From Macrostomum hystrix (lineage: Eukaryota > Platyhelminthes > Macrostomidae): a stretch of DNA of 64,000 nucleotides. The notes beneath the pieces are model-generated. The model did no database searches, was not told the origin of the DNA, and was given only the letters and a program-made list of their open reading frames with translations. The stretch covers positions 20,000,001-20,064,000 of the forward strand of contig CATNEN010000038.1 in assembly GCA_950097015.1 (NCBI GenBank), read 5' to 3'. Both the position numbers and the translations under genes were made by a program. Shown one piece after another: positions 1 to 11,607 of the stretch. Within the stretch, counting starts at the first letter, position 1; each line of letters starts with the position of its first letter.

Positions 1-940
1 GAGAGCGACCATTACAATGGCTTGATATATCCGCGAAAGACTAGCCTAGTCAGAATGCACACAGCTTTCAGTCACTCAAAAACCCCTAATGTCTGCAGAG
101 CAGACTGCAATTTAATGCCATGCACGTGTACAAACAATGCCCCTCTTATAGTAAGAATAAATTCTTGGGATCCATATGGGTAAGAATGGTTGTGGCTTGC
201 TTTTCAGGGCTAGGCCTGCTTTCGCCTAATGCAAATTCGGGCACACACCCAGTAAAATGGCTTGCCCGATCTTGTAAAACTTGGCAGTCAGTGACTCACG
301 TTTAAAAAAAACCCGAGTTGCAAGAAATCTGCTCCCTTCTCCCCTCTCCCGTGTCCCTTCTCCCCTCCTCTCTTTTTCTCCCCTCATCTCTTTGCCTTCT
401 CCCCTCCTCTCTTTGCCTTCTCCCCTCCTCTCTTTGCCTTCTCCCCTCCTCTCTTTGCCTTCTCCCCTCCTCTCTTTGCCTTCTCCCCTCCTCTCTTTGC
501 CTTCTCCCCTCCTCTCTCTCCCTTCTCCCCTCATCTCTCTCCCTTCTTCCCTTCTCTCTTTTTCTCCCCTCCTCTCTTTGCCTTCTCCCCTCCTCTCTCT
601 CCCTTCTCCCCTCATCTCTCTCCCTTCTTCCCTTCTCTCTTTTTCTCCCCTCCTCTCTTTGCCTTCTCCCCTCCACTCTCTCCCTTCTCCCCTCCTCTCT
701 TTGCCTTCTCCCCTCCTCTCTTTGCCTTCTCCCCTCCTCTCTCTCCCTTCTCCCCTCATCTCTCTCCCTTCTCCCCTCATCTCTCTCCCTTCTCCCCTCC
801 TCTCTTTGCCTTCTCCCATCCCCTCCTCCTGACCCTTGTCTCTGTCCCTTCTCTCTGTTCATATGGCTATCAGTACCTCATCTCACTCTAATCACATTGC
901 TGAGACCTAATTTAAGTTACTATATTAAAATCCATTCTAG
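1..940. other. RYK intron or upstream sequence with CT-rich array
   Basis: No exon is recognised before 941. Positions 1-330 hold unique-looking sequence; 340-815 is the array listed separately; 931-940 is the 3' splice site of the first RYK exon seen. Confidence 0.6.
340..815 (+). repeat. CT-rich minisatellite, about 19-bp unit
   Basis: Units contain TCTTTGCCTTCTCCCCTCC with a second variant TCTCTCCCTTCTCCCCTCA. About 25 copies lie some 100 nt upstream of a RYK 3' splice site, pyrimidine-rich on the sense strand. Open frames of about 200 codons on both strands here are products of the repeat. Confidence 0.9.
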
Positions 941-3900
941 GCTTCGAGGTAAACCTGCAGTGCACCGGAGCAGCTAGCTCCGAGGTGCTTGTTGGCATTC
1001 ACATCAATGTGAGCACTCAGAGTAGCAATGCCAGCTATAGCCACGTGAACTCGACAACAATTTTGAGCATCTACCGGACAAAGCTTTGTACAATCAGCAA
1101 TGATAAAATTATCGCAGGTAAATCGTCGCACGCATACACGAGAAAAACTGCACTCATAATATTCACATAGGACTCTGGGCTCTGGCTTGTCACTTGGCTC
1201 ATTCTGCCGATTCCACTGAACCTTTGGGGGTTGACCCTTGTGGTTGGTGGCTTTACTCTTGTGGGGTTGGGGGTTGACCCTTGTGGTTGGTGGCTTTACT
1301 CTTGTGGGGTTGGGGGTTGACCCTTGGGTAGCCCTAAGCTTTCTTTCAGCGAATGCCCTTGCGGGGGCTTTGGGTATGACCCTTTAAGGGTTTATGGGGT
1401 TCGCCCCTTGGAGGCGTGAGGGGTTGACCCTTATGGGGTTGGGAGGGGTGGCCCTTGGGGGGTTGGGGGTTGACCCTTGAGTGCCCCTTAGCCCCAAAGC
1501 CTTCTGTCTGTCAGCCTTAAAGGATGTAAAATTATCGTATGCTCATGTTGCTATGGTACTTAACCAAGGGGCTAAAAAAGCTACAGAATCAGCAGGACGG
1601 CATTTCTCGCGAACCGTTTGTCACAGATTTCACTCTGCCACAGACTAAAGTTGCTGAGGCCGAACCAGTTGACAGCGGCACCGGCGGACGCTCACCAGAC
1701 ACGCCCCTGACTGGCCCATCGATGCCGAACAGTCTTGAGCAGCAGACCGGCCTGTCTGGTCGAGCTCTGCTCATATTTCTCGGCGCCAGCGCCGCCTCAG
1801 TCCTGCTCATAGCGGCCCTGGTTGCTGTGTACTTTTGGCGGTCGAAGGCGGCTTACTCTGCTGGCAAGTCTAACCGGAGTGGCGCCAGATCGGTTCAGCA
1901 GCAGCAGCAGCAGCAGCAGCAGGGTATATTGCCTGCTCAGCCGACCCTGTCGGCACTGACGCTGCAGCAGCATCAGCGGCAGCAGCAACAGTTGCAGCTT
2001 CAACATCAGAAGCTTCTAAATAGTTCTGGCCTTCATCAGCAGCATCCGACTCTGCAGCATCATTCATTTTTACAGCATCAGCAGCAGCAGCAGCAGCAGC
2101 AGCAGCAATATTTGCAACAATCCAGAAGCAGAAGCTACCTACCCGTAGCCACTTCTTCAGGACTAAATGGCAATGGCCTAGCAGATGCTGGTAGCATTGG
2201 AAGCGGATACACTTCCTGCAGTGAGCAAATTAGCCTATCCAAATTTTCCATGAATTCCTTGCCTCTGGAGGGCTCAGAGCCCACACAGGTCTGAACCATT
2301 TTGAATTCTGCTTCATTTCTAGGCCTGCCAAGTCATCAGAAGTCGATCTCGCCGACCACTGAGCGACGCCTAGCTGCCGAATCCCGCGATGATGTCATGC
2401 GAGATGCTCAGATCCCGTGGGAGCGAGTGACGCTCAAGTGTATCCTGATGGAAGGTGCGCCGTCTCTCCACTTGACTATTTGCAATGGTTTCTTGGAAAG
2501 GGGAAGAATTTTAGGGTTTAGAGGGATGTTAGTTTAAACTTGTCAGAAAAAACTTGACAAAAAATTAACAATATAGAACGCTGCTAGAAGACTTTCAGGG
2601 CCGCCGAGCCAAACGACAAACGACTAGCTCTTTACAATCTAGGAACCATAAACTGCACCACTTTGCAAAAACTTCCAAGTATCGCTAACTTCCATAGAAA
2701 GCGGTTCAAAGCGTGCTTGGAGAGGGTGGCAGGGCTGTCTTAAGAGTGGATGTCAGGACTGTCTTTAGAGTGGATGTCAGGACTGTCTTTAGAATGGATG
2801 TCAGGACTGTCTTTAGAGTGGGTGTCAGGACTGTCTTTAGAGTGGGTGTCAGGACTGTCATTAGAGTCGGGACTGTCAGGACTGTCTATATTAAGATGTC
2901 TCTCATATTAAATTCAGTTCAATTTTACAATATTTTGACAGGTACTTTTGGTCGGCTGTATCGTGCGACTCTACGCGAAGCCGCGGACAGCGAAGAGGGC
3001 GGTGGCTGCAGCGAAGACAAAGTCCTGCCAGCCACTCAACAGGAGGTGCTCATCAAAACTGTCACTGGTGAGCTCACAACTGCGATTCAGTGGATTGCTA
3101 ATCTATCCCAATAGATGAAGGAACAGAATGGATTGCTAATCTATCCCAATGAATGAAGGAATAGAATGGATTGCTAATCTATCCCCATGAATGAAGGAAT
3201 AGAATGGATTGCTAATCCATGAAAGAAACAGAATGGAACGGATTGCTAGTCTAATCATGATACGAGACGACATTCTTGCAAATTTATTCGCTGAAACTGA
3301 CGACTTTCGACTGGTTCCGAAGGAGATAATTTAATGGAGCATAAACACGGACCCAAGATGGAACTACAGACAAAGCGGTAATGTGCTGGTCCGATTTCAT
3401 AAGATTTTCTCCCAAGTCAATTCAAGTGATGACGTGATGACTTTCGACTGCTCTGCTTAGCAAAGAAAGTTGAGAAAAGAGCTTTTTGCAAATGACCAGA
3501 AATGATTTGGAGTTTTAGTTCTGAGTTGGCTCGAGTTTGGGGACACTGAACTCGCCCTAAGGCGGTGTCTTATCCAGCGGAGAAGATGTAAAACTTTAAG
3601 CAAGAAAGATTTTAAGCTTCTAAGCAATTCTATCCGGAGCTTTCGCTTCGCTTATCGCAATTTCCTGTATTTCCTGGAAAACAGATTCAGATCATGTGAC
3701 TGGCTGGTGGAGAAATTGGTATTTGACCAAGTTTGTTTTATTTATGTCTTCCGATTCCACATTTGCCTTTCAAACTCGTGAGCATTCCAACTCTCATTTA
3801 CTAACGTCTCAGTTCTCATTTTTTATTTTACGAGAATATTTTTACATTTTCTTGTTTTCTTATTTCTAGTTCCTCATTTTCTCATTTTCTCATTTCTCAT

Positions 3901-6900
3901 TTCCCACTTCTCATTTGCTCATTTCTTATTTTCTTATTTCTCATTTTCTCATTTCCCATTTCTCATTTTCTCATTTCTCATTTCTCATTTTCTCATTTCT
4001 CATTTCTCATTTCCCATTTCCCATTTCTCATTTCTCATTTCTCATTATTCATTTCTCATTTCTCATTTTCTCATTTCTCATTTTCTCATTTCCCATTTCT
4101 CATTTCTCATTTCTCATTTCTCATTTATCATTTCCCATTTCTCATTTTCTCATTTTCTCATTTCTCATTTCTCATTTCCCATTTCCCATTTTCTCATTAC
4201 TCATTTTCTCATTTCTCATTTCTCATTTCTCATTTCTCATTTCTCATTTTCCCATTGCTCATTTTCTTATTTCTCATTTCTCATTTCTCATTTCTCATTT
4301 CTTATTTTTTATTTTCTTATTTCTCATTTTCTCATTTCCCATTTCTCATTTCTCATTTCTCATTATTCATTTCTCATTTCTCATTTTCTCATTTCTCATT
4401 TTCTCATTTCCCATTTCTCATTTCTCATTTCTCATTTCTCATTTATCATTTCCCATTTCTCATTTTCTCATTTTCTCATTTCTCATTTCTCATTTCCCAT
4501 TTCCCATTTTCTCATTACTCATTTTCTCATTTCTCATTTCTCATTTCTCATTTCTCATTTCTCATTTTCCCATTTCTCATTTTCTTATTTCTCATTTCTC
4601 ATTTCTCATTTCTCATTTCTTATTTCTTATTTTCTTATTTCTCATTTTCTCATTTCTCATTTCTCGTTTCTCATTTCTCATTTATCATTTCCCATTTCTC
4701 ATTTTCTAACTTCTCATTTCCCATTTCTCATTTTCTAACTTCTCATTTCTCATTTCTCATTTCTCATTTCTCATTTCTCATTTCTTATTTTCTCATTTCT
4801 CATTTTCTCATTTCTCATTTCTCATTTTCTTATTTCTCATTTTCTCATTTCCCATTTCTCATTTGCTCATTTCCCATTTCTCATTTTCTCATTTCTCATT
4901 TCTCATTTCCCATTTCCCATTTCTCATTTCTCATTTCTCATTTCTCATTTCTCATTTCTCATTTTCTCATTTCTCATTTTCTCATTTCCCATTTCTCATT
5001 TCTCATTTATCATTTATCATTTCCCATTTTCTCATTTTCTCATTTCTCATTTCTCATTTCCCATTTCTCATTTCATATTTCTCATTTTTTTATTTTCTCA
5101 TTTATCACTCTCTTCTTTGTTCTTATTCTCGTTTCACACTTTCATTTCTTGTCTCAATATAAATCCATGCAGTATTATAGTCGAAGAGAAGCCAACTCAG
5201 AGAAAATTTTTTCAATTATTACGTCACCGGATTATACTCAGATAATCGGCTTTATATTTTAGCTGCTTTCGGTTTTAGAAGCTACCTATTGACAAATTTC
5301 ATAGTTCCCTACAGAATTGTTTTTGTGCTAACTGGTGACTCATTCAGCTTATACTAAAAAATTAATAGTTTCCTAAAAGACAAGAAAATTCTTAGGTGTA
5401 AAAATTTGCAGCGCAGGACCTACGACTTAAAGGTCGGGGGTTCGATTCGATACTCCACTGAAACAATCTGTGTCCTGTAGCAAGACACTTAACTCTGCAT
5501 TGCTTCTGTTCATCCAGCTGTTAAATGGGCACTAGCATGAGCTGGGCTAATCGGGGGTAGATGTGGCGTCCCACCAGTCCATGGACCTACAACTGGGTGA
5601 CCTTTGTCAATCCTTGCCTAGAGACGAATTGCTTGCGTAAGATAGGACTCGTACTGTACACCTTTTTAATCCAATCATTTAAAATGAAACACTTCACACT
5701 CGCAGACGCTGCCAGTCCTCAAGACGTCGACGATTTCACTCGAAACGGCGTCCTATTGTGGGGCCAGCAGCACACCAACCTGAACCCGCTGCTGGCTGCC
5801 ACCCAGATACCTGGAGACCAGCGGCCGCACCTGGTGTACCCGTATCCGGCTGAGGGCAACCTCAGGCTCTACCTGAGTAGATGCCGCAGCGCTCAGTCAG
5901 TTTCTGCCTATTGTGTGAGTACTCAAAGTCTTCCAGCTTGATCCTACACACTTTTTACATAACGTTATGCATATACTTGTACTTGCAGGAGGACTGCGGG
6001 CAATTGGTGACACCAGCCAGCCAGCGAGGAGGCAATTCTGCCCATTTCGCTGACTCCTGATGATACACGCACACAGATAACTTACGCACGAACACACTCA
6101 CACAGGTGTGTACATCTGCCCTGACTTTCTCATCGTCAGGCAGTGTACGCTCTCACTGAGCCTTGGAGGTTGGCCATCAAGGGCGTAAATTGCACGACAA
6201 GCCCCCAAGCCTTATCTCCGCGGATGCGCCCCAAATAAATGTGGCCTCGCCGCGGAATCGAGCTCAGGACCGTGGTGCGAGAGGCAAACGCGTTAACGCA
6301 TGCAAATATGTGGCATGGTTATTATGACGGCCTGAGAAATCAACCATGACAATTACTCGTGATTGATCTCTTGACAAGGAAGAGTCGGATCGAAGTTATT
6401 ATTGAATCTCAAGCAAGCAAGCAGGATAGGTCATAGATTACTGGTTGATAAGACTTGTAGATCAGACCATCGGAATAGACGAGCAGACAGTTCATTCTTA
6501 GCCAGGACAATTTAATTTCGACGATCGATGCTCTCGAGTGTAAGCAGCAACTATTTTCGAAAATTCCAACAACAGATAAGGCACATATTTAGAATATAGT
6601 TTAGTCTCTAGATTACATTCCAGTCAAGTCCCTAAGTTCAAGTCCCTAGATTCTAGTCTCTAGATTATATTCTATTGTCTCTAGATTATATTCTATTGTG
6701 TCTAGATTCTAGTCTCTAGATTATATTCTATAGTGTCTAGATTCAAGTCTCTAGATTATATTCTATTGTGTCTAGATTCTAGTCTCTAGATTATATTCTA
6801 TAGTGTCTAGATTCTAGTCTCTAGATTATATTCTATAGTGTCTAGATTCTAGTCTCTAGATTATATTCTATAGCGTCTAGATTCTAGTCTCTAGATTATA

Positions 6901-9900
6901 TTCTATTGTGTCTAGATTCTAGTCTCTAGATTATATTCTATAGTGTCTAGATTCTAGTCTCTAGATTATATTCTATAGGGTCTAGATTCTAGTCTCTAGA
7001 TTATATTCTATAGTGTCTAGATTCTAGTCTCTAGATTATATTCTATAGTGTCTAGATTCTAGTCTCTAGATTATATTCTATAGTGTCTAGATTCTAGTCT
7101 CCAGACTATATTCAATAGTGTCTAGATTCTAGTCTCTAGATTATATTCTATAGTGTCTAGATTCTAGTCCCTAGATTATATTCTATAGTGTCTAGATTCA
7201 AGTCTCCAGATTATATTCTATAGTGTCTAGATTCTAGTCTCTAGATTATATTCTATAGTGTCTAGATTCTAGTCTCTAGATTATATTCTATAGTGTCTAG
7301 ATTCTAGTCCCTAGATTATATTCTATAGTGTCTAGATTCAAGTCTCCAGATTATATTCTATAGTGTCTAGATTCTAGTCTCTAGGTTATATTCTATAGTG
7401 TCTAGATTCTAGTCTCTAGATTATATTCTATAGTGTCTAGATTCAAGTCTCTAGATTATATTCTATTGTCTCTAGATTATATAACTCTATTTGGTAGGAA
7501 AAATGCAAGAAATGTACTGTTAGGTGCTTCCAAATACTGCAATCTGTTATTTAGTGTCTTAAAAGCAGCTATTTGACACAATAATTGATTACCAAGAAAG
7601 TTAACGATAAAAAGCACAAGTTAACGATGGCAAACATTGGCAACCTCCATTAGGATTCCACATGAACTTCTGCTACGGCAGTAGCAAAGAATCACAAAAA
7701 ATGAAGCTTTTCGTTTGAAGCGATTTACACTCTGGTTGATTAGGGTGTAAGGCACATAGGTATAAGTCAAGGGTTAAGGTGTGATTCCACATACTAATCC
7801 CCTATAGCCACAATCTGCAGTAGTTGGGGATTTTTTTGGTGAATATTCTCCCACTTTGTTCTTTCGACAATAACAGCTTCGCCCACTCTCCTCTCTCTAG
7901 TAGTTTAGTGGCTGTCAGCTAGGCAACGAGAATGCGTTGGATCAAGACAGCTTGGAAGGGAGACTTCTGTGGTCTCCTCTGGGGTTGTGTACAGGGCGCG
8001 GTTTTGTGAATTGGGCAGTGATTGCACAGAACTGATAAACGCCCCGGATCCTCAGCAGGTTTGTTCCGTATATAGCTGCCAACCATGAGGGACCCGGGCA
8101 GATCTCAGGTTTCACTGGCCCATTCTCGCCTCGCGTGCCTCCCCCCTCGCTCCAGGCTGCTGAACCTTCAAGCAAACATTGCCGCGAGAAGGACCGTTTT
8201 GTTCCTATAGCTGAACAAAAATCGATGAAGCCGTTTTTTCGGCCCTGACAGCCCCTTCAAGCAGCTCTTTTCTCTGTCCCTGACTGTCTGTTATCCTTCT
8301 TCCATCATTTGGCCGGGAAGTCAACTTGGCAAAGCGGTAGCCCCGAGAAAATAAAATAAAAACTTTTTCTTTTCAGTTTTATTAAAACAGTTTTCGATTA
8401 AAACAGTACAGCTATTCTTTGTTAGAACATTCGGGTTTCGACATGAGTGGCAGAGTGGTTAACGCGTTTGCCTCTCGCGCCAAGGTCCGTGAGCTCGATT
8501 CCATGGCGAGGCCACATTCATTTGGGGCGCAGCCGCGGAGAGAAGGCTTGGGGGCTTGTCGTGCTATTTACGCCCTTGAGGGCCAACCTCCTAGGCACAG
8601 TGAGAGTGTGCACTGCCTGACGATGAGAAAGTCAGGGCTGATGTACACACTTGTGTGAGCGAATGCCTGCGTATGGTATCTGGTGTGCGTGTGTGCTCGA
8701 GGGGGCGAGTGCATGGGTCAGCGGCTAACGTCGCTGCCTCGCACTCCAAAGGACGCTAGTTCGATTCACCCTTCAAGTCACGATTAATTTCGGGACTTGT
8801 TGGGGAGGTTTGGACAGTAGCGACCGGCGGAGGTGCACCATATTTCGTGCAATCAAAGCTTGAAATAATAGCTTCGCTCCTACCTTTCTGTGGGCCTGTT
8901 CTGCGTTGTGTGAGTTGTGTGCGTTGGCGCTGGGGCGTGAGACCTTGCGGGGGTGGCTGGAGGGCGGGTGTACACCGCCGCGCGCTCTCTGGACTTCCGT
9001 CAGCCGCGATTGGATAAGTGTACACTCATCACCCGCCCCCCCTGAGGACTGATTTCTTATCAGCCTTCCGCCCCCGGCTTGGTCTGCTATGTGCGTGTGG
9101 GGCTGGGGTGGGGGGCACTGCTGCCTTTTCTGGGTGCCTCCTGCCCTCCCCGGCTGGTCTGTGCTGCTGTGTGTGGTGCCTGCTCAGGGGAGGCGGCGCG
9201 ATGGGCGCAAAAGCGCCTAGTTCGCCGGTCTGGGGGCGTGCCGCTCCGTCGCCTGTGCGACAAGTGCCCCGGGCCCCCCCTGCAAAATAGATAGTAGTGT
9301 GTGCTCAATAGTCAGCGAAATGGACAGAACTTCCCACAATTATCCACACCCTTAAATTAATAACATTATTTTTTATGACAAGTTTCCACTTTTCGACAAA
9401 AACGAAATACTTTTTTTCGAGTCGTCAAAACATAAGAAGTACGAGCCGTATTGTTCAGAGTCCGATTTTAATTTCAAGAGCTTATAACCGCAGTGTGCCG
9501 TGAATACACAGCGGAACAAACACTGCTGCTGCTGCTGCTGCTGCTGACTGACTGACTACACTCGGGTTGTCACGCATTTGAATGGGATCAATGCGCTGCC
9601 CTGTTTATCACATGTCAGTCACTGGTAAAGCCTGTAACTGCATATTTCTCTCCCTTCTCTCTCTCTCTCTCTTCACCTACCTTCGTCTTTTCTCTGGCGT
9701 TGTGTCAACATGCGACACCTCTGCGGTCCATAGGCAGGACTCGCTTCTGAATCTATAAATATATATGCATACTGCATAGAGCCAAATAGAGTTTGAGCAA
9801 ACAGTCATACTTATAAACCTAAGAGTGGTGTTCGGCTGAAGAGTAAGTAACGTATGATTGAATGGCTCGGTTGCACATAATACATTATAACTCCGCCATA

Positions 9901-11607
9901 ACGTTTAATTGCACATTGTCATATGGGATATTGGCAACTGCATAAATATGAATATTGAAAACTATGGACGAAAGTTAGCTAATTCGTGAGGATAGAATTT
10001 TGTACAGGGCATACTCTAAGTAATAAAATAAGATTTTTTTTTAATTTTCGTTAATATCTCTCGCAGGGGGTCGGTGGCAGAGCGGTTAACGCGTTTGCCT
10101 CTCGCACCACGGTCCCTAAGTTCGATTCCACGGCGAGGCCACATTCATTTGGGGCTTGGTGGCAATTGTCGTGCAATTTACGCCCATAAGGGCCAATCTC
10201 CAAGGCACAGTGAAGTGTACACTGGCTGACGATAAGAAAGTCAAAACAGATGTACACACCTTGTGTGAGTGTGTGCCTGCGTACAGTATCTGCATGTGTG
10301 CGTGTGTGTTCAGGAGTCAGCGAAATGGGCAGAATTGCCTCCTCGCTGGCTGCGGGTCTAGTGTCACTAAATGATGTGCCATTGCCTGCAGCCCTCCTGC
10401 AATTATTATTATTATTATTAATATCTCTCGCGAACATTGCATAAAGCAACATTCTACACCATCGCCTTGTTAATGTGCATCATGAACCATCTCAATCTAT
10501 ATATAGATCTTGACCCATTTAAATCGCGCAATGATCAATCTCACTTCCCAGGTGCTGTCCACTCAGCAGCTACTCCACATGGCTGTGCAGATTGCCAAAG
10601 GCTTGGCTCACTTGCATAGGAAGCGCATTGTTCACAGTGATCTGGCCTGCAGAAACTGCGTGTGAGTTCGATTGGCCTAATCAGTAATTGCAATCAATCA
10701 GTCATTGATCCCTACCAATCAACTACCCGCATTTACCATTGATGTCTATTTATCTTTAATCCCTGCGAACTCCCACTACAGTCTAACCAGTGACTACACT
10801 GTGAGGATCGCTGATGCCTCCTTGGCCAGGGATCTCTTCCCAGAGGATTATTATCCCTTAGATGTCGGCATCGATCGGGAATATCGGCCAGTCAAGTGGA
10901 TGTCCGTCGAAACTCTAGCCGATGGGAGATTTTCCCAGGCTGGGGACATCTGGGCGTTCGGCGTCACCCTGTGGGAGCTGATCACCAGGTGCCAGCCGCC
11001 CTATCCGCGCACGAACCCGGAAGACATGCTGGCCTTCCTGGCTGACGGACATCGCCTGGGCAAGCCGACCAACTGCCCAGACCAGCTGTGAGCCATCACG
11101 ACGATATAGAATGCTATTTGAGCAGGCTATGAATAGGCTATGAGTAGGCTATGAGTAGGCTATGAGTAGGCTATGAGTAGGCTATGAGTAGGCCATGAGT
11201 AGGCTATGAGTAGGCTATGAGTAGACTATGAGTAGGCCATGAGTAGACTATGAGTAGGCCATGAGTAGACTATGAGTAGGCCATGAATCGGCTATGAGTC
11301 AGCTATGAATATAGGCCATGAGTAGACTATGAGTAGACTATGAGAAGGCTGTTGATAGGCTATGAGCAAACAATCAGTAGAACATGAGAAGGCTATGAGT
11401 AGGCTATGAGTAAACAATCAGTAGAATATGAGAAGGCTATGAGTAGGCTATGAGTAAACAATCAGTAGAACATGAGAAGGCATCTCATCCCGCAGGTATT
11501 CCATCATGTCCAGCTGTTGGCAGCGACAGCCGGAGTCGCGGCCGCGCCTCGCCAGCCTGCAGACGGCGTTGGCTCAGTTTCACGCAACTCTCAGCGCCTA
11601 CATTTGA
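941..11607 (+). CDS. RYK: RYK/Derailed-type Wnt receptor pseudokinase (5'-partial)
   Basis: Single-pass Wnt co-receptor with extracellular WIF domain and cytoplasmic kinase-like domain; acts at the plasma membrane in axon guidance and polarity (family knowledge). Exons read: 941-1117 (end of WIF domain, conserved LQCTG and KLC cysteines), about 1587-2288 (juxtamembrane, one membrane helix ALLIFLGASAASVLLIAALV, glutamine-rich tail), 2340-2454, 2942-3067 (MEGTFGR loop, lysine in VLIKTV), 5706-5914, 10552-10661, 10782-11087, 11496-11607 (stop TGA). From 2340 on all intron phases agree. The catalytic loop reads HSDLACRN, not HRDLAARN, and DFG is replaced by DAS, so it looks like a pseudokinase as in other RYKs. 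APE is replaced by VKWMSVETLA context and the C-terminal lobe ends in FHATLSAYI, as in RYK. The 1117/1587 junction does not fit in phase; a small exon may be missing. N-terminal exons lie upstream of the window. Confidence 0.9.
1200..1495 (+). repeat. Degenerate G/T-rich tandem repeat
   Basis: Repeated motifs GGGGTTGACCCTTGTGG and GGCTTTACTCTTGTGG with decaying copies, in the RYK intron before the transmembrane exon. Confidence 0.7.
1904..2106 (+). repeat. CAG tracts coding polyglutamine in RYK
   Basis: Two CAG runs, near 1896-1921 and 2079-2106, code glutamine stretches in the intracellular juxtamembrane region of RYK, between the membrane helix and the kinase-like domain. The surrounding residues are also Gln/His-rich. 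Confidence 0.85.
2725..2885 (+). repeat. 24-bp tandem repeat
   Basis: About six to seven copies containing GTCAGGACTGTCTTTAGAGT in the RYK intron 2455-2941. Confidence 0.85.
3088..3235 (+). repeat. About 38-bp tandem repeat
   Basis: Three to four copies containing GGATTGCTAATCTATCCC just downstream of the 5' splice site at 3068. Confidence 0.85.
3865..5105 (+). repeat. Short-unit (TCATTTC/TCATTTT) array, 1.2 kb
   Basis: Hundreds of heptamer-like units TCATTTC, TCATTTT and CCATTTC. Long segments, for example around 4020-4250 and 4340-4580, repeat each other, so the array has grown by copying blocks of several hundred bases. It lies in a RYK intron; long Phe/Ser-rich frames here are not genes. 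Confidence 0.9.
5410..5680 (+). mobile_element. SINE family B copy (tRNA-like head, Nin-like middle)
   Basis: The box B-like GGTTCGATTC is followed by a GTCCTGTAGCAAGACACTTA segment and CAGCTGTTAAATGGGCAC, which resemble the conserved Nin domain of animal SINEs, and by CAGTCCATGGAC near 5576. The 5' part is truncated. Confidence 0.65.
5985..6303 (-). mobile_element. SINE family A copy
   Basis: Reverse-oriented copy of the tRNA-derived family best seen at 10065-10417. The 3' end (GCAGGAGG on the plus strand) is at 5985 and the tRNA-like head near 6290. It lies 70 bp after a RYK 5' splice site. Confidence 0.85.
6605..7480 (+). repeat. 35-bp minisatellite, about 25 copies
   Basis: Very uniform unit containing TCTAGATTCTAGTCTCTAGA and TTATATTCTATAGTG. 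The unit is rich in TCTAGA palindromes. RYK intron 5915-10551. Confidence 0.95.
7490..8435. other. RYK intron, no feature recognised
   Basis: No exon, SINE or array was seen in this stretch. Confidence 0.5.
8436..8702 (+). mobile_element. SINE family A copy, 5' part, interrupted
   Basis: Head (GAGTGGCAGAGTGGTTAACG) and body match family A up to GTGTGTGCTC at about 8700. The same element resumes near 9297 with GTGTGCTCAATAGTCAGCGA, so it was split by an insertion. Confidence 0.85.
8703..9296 (+). mobile_element. GC-rich element with tRNA-like head inserted into a SINE A copy
   Basis: About 600 bp, much more GC-rich than its surroundings. It starts with tRNA-like box A (TGGGTCAGCGGCTAACG) and box B (AGTTCGATTC). 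The interrupted SINE shows GTGTGCTC at both junctions, a likely target-site duplication. No protein is recognised in its open frames. Confidence 0.55.
9297..9335 (+). mobile_element. SINE family A copy, 3' remainder
   Basis: Continuation of the copy that begins at 8436; it diverges after about 35 bp. Confidence 0.6.
9336..10050. other. RYK intron, mostly unique sequence
   Basis: Contains a CTG microsatellite and CTGA run near 9521-9556 and a CT run near 9650-9672. No exon was recognised. Confidence 0.5.
10051..10431 (+). mobile_element. Full SINE family A copy with 14-bp target-site duplication
   Basis: The element spans 10065-10417. It has a tRNA-like head with box A (GGTGGCAGAGCGGTTAACG) and box B (AGTTCGATTCC), a body with conserved GACGATAAGAAAGTC and GTCAGCGAAATGGGCAGAAT, and an (ATT)n tail. 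TTAATATCTCTCGC is present immediately on both sides (10051-10064 and 10418-10431), the signature of target-primed insertion. This copy defines the family. Confidence 0.95.
11120..11485 (+). repeat. 11-12-bp tandem repeat
   Basis: About 30 units of AGGCTATGAGT and variants. It ends within 10 bp of the 3' splice site of the last RYK exon. Confidence 0.9.

Noticed and set aside
226-977. Arg/Glu/Gly-rich and Leu/Pro/Ser-rich frames of about 200 codons on both strands
   Set aside because: Artefacts of a CT-rich 19-bp array in the RYK intron.
3915-5262. Phe/Ser/His-rich frames of 264 and 335 codons
   Set aside because: Translations of the TCATTTC array; compositional, with no domain.
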